From JBFJWU01 sp041623475 [NCBI: bacterium] (GTDB lineage: Bacteria > J088), in NCBI GenBank assembly GCA_041623475.1, contig JBFJWU010000026.1, positions 1 to 16,932 of the forward strand: a DNA stretch of 16,932 nt, given 5' to 3'. Position numbers and translations under genes: made by a program. Numbering within the stretch: position 1 is the stretch's first letter; each line of letters starts with the position of its first letter. The notes below the pieces were generated by a model that saw nothing but the letters and a program-made list of their open reading frames with translations, was not told where the DNA came from and ran no database searches. Below, piece after piece: positions 14,348 through 16,932 of this stretch.

Positions 14348-14977
14348 TCAGGCGACCAGCAGACGGCGGAGCAGATCCTGGATCTCTGCGACCACTTCCG
14401 CGGGGGACTGTTTCTGGCCGTTCAGCAACCAGTCGCCCAGTATGGCCTGGTAGATCGCCATAACCAGCCGGGCAAATCGGTCAGGGTCACCGTCCCGGAT
14501 CGGGCCCTCTTTGATTCCGGTGGCAATGGTCTGGCTGAGGATCTGGTGCCCGGCAGCCCACTGCTGGGCCTGGATGTCATTTTGCTGGCTGTCCTGGGAC
14601 CAGGATGTCGCCTGGTGCAGCAGGATCCGCAGGTAATTCGTGTGTTCGCACAGGTACGAGACCGTCACCGATGCCCCGTCCAGCATCTTCTGCCAGACAT
14701 CGGTATCGGCCGCGGCAACTTTGGCACTGCGGGCCACCAGCTCCTCGCTGTGCCGCTGGTGCACCGCCAGGTACAGCTCGGTCTTGCCCTCGAATACCCG
14801 GTATACGGAGCCGACTGCCACATCGGCCCGGGCAGCGATATCGCGGATCGTCGCGCCATCGTATCCGGATTCAGCAAAAACCTGCTCCGCCGCGTTCAGG
14901 ACATGTTTGCGATAGACATTCGCCCGGGCGACTTCCAGCTCGAAATCAAGCGTCTTGTGCTCTGCCTGTTTTGCCAT
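14348..14977 (-). CDS. TetR-family transcriptional regulator
   Basis: This gene encodes 209 residues. The N-terminal DNA-binding domain (about 20-70) shows the TetR pattern: AAEQVFAESGYDGATIRDIA, then ADVAVGSVYRVFEGKTELY as the helix-turn-helix and following helix. The remaining 140 residues are helical and diverse, as expected for the ligand-binding/dimer domain. AAGG lies about 9 nt before the ATG. The gene is divergent from a membrane hydroxylase, and the 128-nt gap holds a perfect 14-bp palindrome and a second imperfect copy. These are the likely operators for autorepression and for control of the hydroxylase genes. A hydrophobic ligand such as a fatty acid or its derivative is a reasonable guess from the neighbour, but it is not shown. 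The adenylate cyclase gene follows it on the same strand. Confidence 0.92.
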   Translation of the reverse strand: MAKQAEHKTLDFELEVARANVYRKHVLNAAEQVFAESGYDGATIRDIAARADVAVGSVYRVFEGKTELYLAVHQRHSEELVARSAKVAAADTDVWQKMLDGASVTVSYLCEHTNYLRILLHQATSWSQDSQQNDIQAQQWAAGHQILSQTIATGIKEGPIRDGDPDRFARLVMAIYQAILGDWLLNGQKQSPAEVVAEIQDLLRRLLVA

Positions 14978-15034
14978 CGTACTACCTTAGCCCAGCCTCA
15001 GCCGCAATGCACCTGAACGTCCGTAGCGAAATTG

Positions 15035-15048
15035 TGAACATATGTTCA
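15035..15048. promoter_or_regulatory. Palindromic operator 1, probable TetR site
   Basis: TGAACATATGTTCA is a perfect 14-bp inverted repeat in the gap between the divergent tetR and hydroxylase genes. Its position and symmetry fit a TetR-dimer operator. Confidence 0.7.
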
Positions 15049-15055
15049 TTTCATG

Positions 15056-15069
15056 GTAACATGCGTTCA
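15056..15069. promoter_or_regulatory. Imperfect operator 2, probable TetR site
   Basis: GTAACATGCGTTCA matches operator 1 at 10 of 14 positions. Its centre is 21 bp from that of operator 1, two helical turns, so two dimers could bind on the same face. It lies closer to the hydroxylase start. Confidence 0.5.
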
Positions 15070-15105
15070 TGTTGCTAAAAACACGACCAAAGGATCAACG
15101 TCGCA

Positions 15106-15915
15106 ATGGCTGAATTGGACTGGGGACGCCTGGGCTACTGGCTGGGCTTCACATTGGTTGTTGGACTGGGCACGTTCCATCTTGTGGCCGGTTACTACCA
15201 CCTGCGCTATTACGTGCTGCGCAAGGACGACCCGAAAAGCTGGAAATGCCAGCCGGACCGGTTCCTGTCACCCAAACTGCAACGGCGCGCCGCACTGTCC
15301 AGCACGACCAACCTGGCCTATGGCGGCGCGTTGACGGCGCTGCTGTTGTTCGCCACCGAGCAGGGACTGATCTCGCTGCCGGTCTATTTCGACGTCGCGG
15401 ACTACGGATGGCCATACCTGGTTTTCTCAACCGTCCTGCTGTTTGTGCTTGAGGACGCGATCGCCTTTTACGTCCATTGGGCGATGCATCACGAACTGCT
15501 GTACAAACGGTTTCATCGGTCGCACCACACCTACGTCGCGACGACACCGTACGCGACAATTGCGATCCATCCGGTCGTGTTCATCGCCCTGCAGTTCGCG
15601 TCGGCCATCCCGATCCTGCTGATTCCGTTTCACGTCTATTCGATCGCCGCTGTGTTTATCTACATTTTTGTCTTTAACATCATTGACCACTCGGGGGTCA
15701 ACCTGGAGTCGCGACTCCCCTGGCAGGCATCCTCCAACTACCACGACGATCATCACGCGCTGTTCCATGTCAATTTCGGGCAACACCTGACGATCTGGGA
15801 CAAACTGCACGGCACGCTGCGTCGCCGTGGCCAGACCTACGGACCGGCAATATTCGGCGGCCGCGGCAAATCGGCTGAACAGGATGCCCACCCCGGGCCG
15901 TTCTACGAGTATTGA
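15106..15915 (+). CDS. Fatty acid hydroxylase / sterol desaturase superfamily membrane protein
   Basis: This gene encodes 269 residues. The three histidine clusters of the superfamily are present: HWAMHH (124-129), HRSHH (137-141) and HDDHH (213-217). His195 in NIIDHSG is a further likely ligand. Together they hold a di-metal centre that uses O2 to hydroxylate or desaturate a lipid chain, sterol or carotenoid. Hydrophobic segments near 10-30, 70-88, 103-123 and 153-195 place it in the membrane with the clusters on the cytoplasmic side. AAGGA 11 nt before the ATG supports the start. The two palindromes upstream suggest repression by the divergent TetR protein. The next gene starts 24 nt after its stop and is also a membrane protein, so the two probably form an operon. 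The substrate is not predictable from sequence. Confidence 0.9.
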   Translation: MAELDWGRLGYWLGFTLVVGLGTFHLVAGYYHLRYYVLRKDDPKSWKCQPDRFLSPKLQRRAALSSTTNLAYGGALTALLLFATEQGLISLPVYFDVADYGWPYLVFSTVLLFVLEDAIAFYVHWAMHHELLYKRFHRSHHTYVATTPYATIAIHPVVFIALQFASAIPILLIPFHVYSIAAVFIYIFVFNIIDHSGVNLESRLPWQASSNYHDDHHALFHVNFGQHLTIWDKLHGTLRRRGQTYGPAIFGGRGKSAEQDAHPGPFYEY

Positions 15916-15939
15916 TCCCCGGGGCTAGGATAAAGCAAC

Positions 15940-16932
15940 ATGATCGAAGCCGATGCCATTCCGAACCAGCATATTTCCTACGCCATGCGCAATGCCCAGG
16001 CGACCGATTCGCTGGTCTACCTGAATTCGCCGGTCAACCTGATGGACTGGACCCATCTGGCCATCGAACTGCTGATTACCGCCGGCTTTGTCCTGGCGGT
16101 CCGACACGCCTGGACCCAGTGGCAATCAAACGAAAACCCGGCGGCCATTCGCACCCTGGTGGTCTGCCTGCTGTATGGACTGGTGATGGACATCACCTCG
16201 TACTACACCGTCGAAAATTTCTGGCACGGCGAGTTTACAGTGATGCTGTTATACAACCGCCTGCCGTTGTACATCGTATTTTTCTATCCAGCGTTCCTGT
16301 ACCACGTCTATATGACGGTGCGGCGCTTTGACCTGGATCCGCTGACCGAAGCGATCAGCGTCGGCTTTGTCAGCGGCCTGCTGTATCAGGTATTTGACAA
16401 TTTCGGCCCCATGGTCGGCTGGTGGATCTGGCAGACCGACGACCCGACCACCTGGCCGTACCTGAATTCGGTCCCGGTCACCAGCTACCACTGGATGTTC
16501 CTGTTTTCCGGTGTCCTGGGCTGGGTCGTGCGGCGGTTCTGCTGGGATGGGCCTGCCAGCGGCCATGCGGATGGCCGTACCCGCCTGGCGATCGGCTTGT
16601 CGCCCGTCGCAATCATCCTGGTCGGAACGCTGCTGTTTATCCCCTATAACCTGTTCGCCTACAACGGGATGCTCGGTGCTGCGGCCGCCCTGCACGCATT
16701 GTCATTTTCCGCCGCGGGCCTCTGGTTCCTGCTGGGAATTGGCAAGGTCAGCGAACCGCGTGATACCAGCTTGATGCTGTTCCCGCTGGTCTACCTGGTC
16801 GGTCACCTGCTGCTGTACGTTGCCAAGGCCGACCTGTTTTTCAACATTGACCCGGATGGCCTGGCCGTCAACGGCCTGGCCGTCGGCAACCCGTTCGCCG
16901 CCATGGCTGGCATCATCGCCGGCATCGCCATC
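15940..16932 (+). CDS. Polytopic membrane protein of unknown function (3' end outside window)
   Basis: The frame is open for 331 codons from ATG 15940 to the window edge. AGGA at 15927-15930 sits 9 nt before the start. A polar N-terminus of about 35 residues is followed by roughly nine hydrophobic segments: near 38-57, 71-90, 101-125, 137-155, 183-198, 215-240, 244-265, 277-296 and from 315 on. Conserved-looking polar residues lie inside or next to helices (for example MDITSYYTVENFWHG, YNRLPLY, DNFGPMVGWWIW, SYHWMF). These could form a binding or active site within the membrane. I do not recognise the family with confidence. It lies 24 nt after the hydroxylase gene, so it probably serves the same lipid or terpenoid pathway, for example as a partner enzyme or a transporter. 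That link is inference from position alone. Confidence 0.8.
   Translation, partial: MIEADAIPNQHISYAMRNAQATDSLVYLNSPVNLMDWTHLAIELLITAGFVLAVRHAWTQWQSNENPAAIRTLVVCLLYGLVMDITSYYTVENFWHGEFTVMLLYNRLPLYIVFFYPAFLYHVYMTVRRFDLDPLTEAISVGFVSGLLYQVFDNFGPMVGWWIWQTDDPTTWPYLNSVPVTSYHWMFLFSGVLGWVVRRFCWDGPASGHADGRTRLAIGLSPVAIILVGTLLFIPYNLFAYNGMLGAAAALHALSFSAAGLWFLLGIGKVSEPRDTSLMLFPLVYLVGHLLLYVAKADLFFNIDPDGLAVNGLAVGNPFAAMAGIIAGIAI

Noticed and set aside
13213-14463. 416-codon open frame on the plus strand, opposite the adenylate cyclase
   Set aside because: The minus-strand cyclase has all catalytic residues and a ribosome site; the plus-strand product is a Gln/His/Asp-rich antisense translation.
15034-15050. 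CRP-type site at the TGTGA before the tetR/hydroxylase palindrome
   Set aside because: Only the left half site matches; the right half (GTTCA) does not fit TCACA, and the TGAACATATGTTCA palindrome explains the symmetry better.

Overview
The window is a dense, GC-rich stretch of bacterial chromosome. Short gaps, frequent 4-bp stop/start overlaps, Shine-Dalgarno-led starts, two CRP-type operators and the protein families present point to a proteobacterium, most likely a gammaproteobacterium. That assignment is an inference, because no rRNA or marker gene is present. I saw no phage, insertion sequence, CRISPR array, tRNA or rRNA.

Layout. (1) 1-869: the 3' end of an alpha/beta hydrolase gene and a small membrane-anchored protein, closed by a strong GC hairpin that faces the minus-strand genes. 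(2) 952-1397, minus: two adjacent small genes resembling Nif11-type proteins. (3) 1398-1723: a divergent control region with two CRP-type palindromes 50 bp apart. (4) 1724-3391: a long-chain acyl-CoA synthetase, followed by a possible 42-residue membrane peptide. (5) 3645-7616: four genes joined by 4-bp overlaps (SRPBCC protein, DUF1214-type protein, sulfotransferase, SDR oxidoreductase), followed 15 nt later by a glycosyltransferase (7632-8699). (6) 8712-8990, minus: a DUF427 protein whose probable terminator lies inside the 3' end of the convergent glycosyltransferase gene. (7) 9300-10909, minus: a two-gene operon of an HMGL/DRE-TIM-type aldolase and a KDPG-type aldolase. (8) 11043-12407, minus: a glycosidase-like lipoprotein. 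(9) 12545-13054: a cyclophilin. (10) 13069-14977, minus: a TetR regulator followed by a six-helix membrane adenylate cyclase. (11) 15106 to the end: a membrane fatty-acid/sterol hydroxylase family enzyme and an unrecognised polytopic membrane protein that runs off the window.

Two themes connect the genes. The first is lipid or hydrophobic-substrate chemistry: acyl-CoA activation, a lipid-pocket SRPBCC protein, sulfotransfer, SDR redox and a di-iron hydroxylase. The second is cyclic-nucleotide signalling: a class III cyclase with ATP-type specificity residues, and CRP-type operators upstream of the acyl-CoA synthetase. The four-gene overlapping cassette is the best candidate for an uncharacterised pathway. 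The Nif11-like pair, the two-aldolase operon and the TetR/cyclase/hydroxylase module are further candidates.
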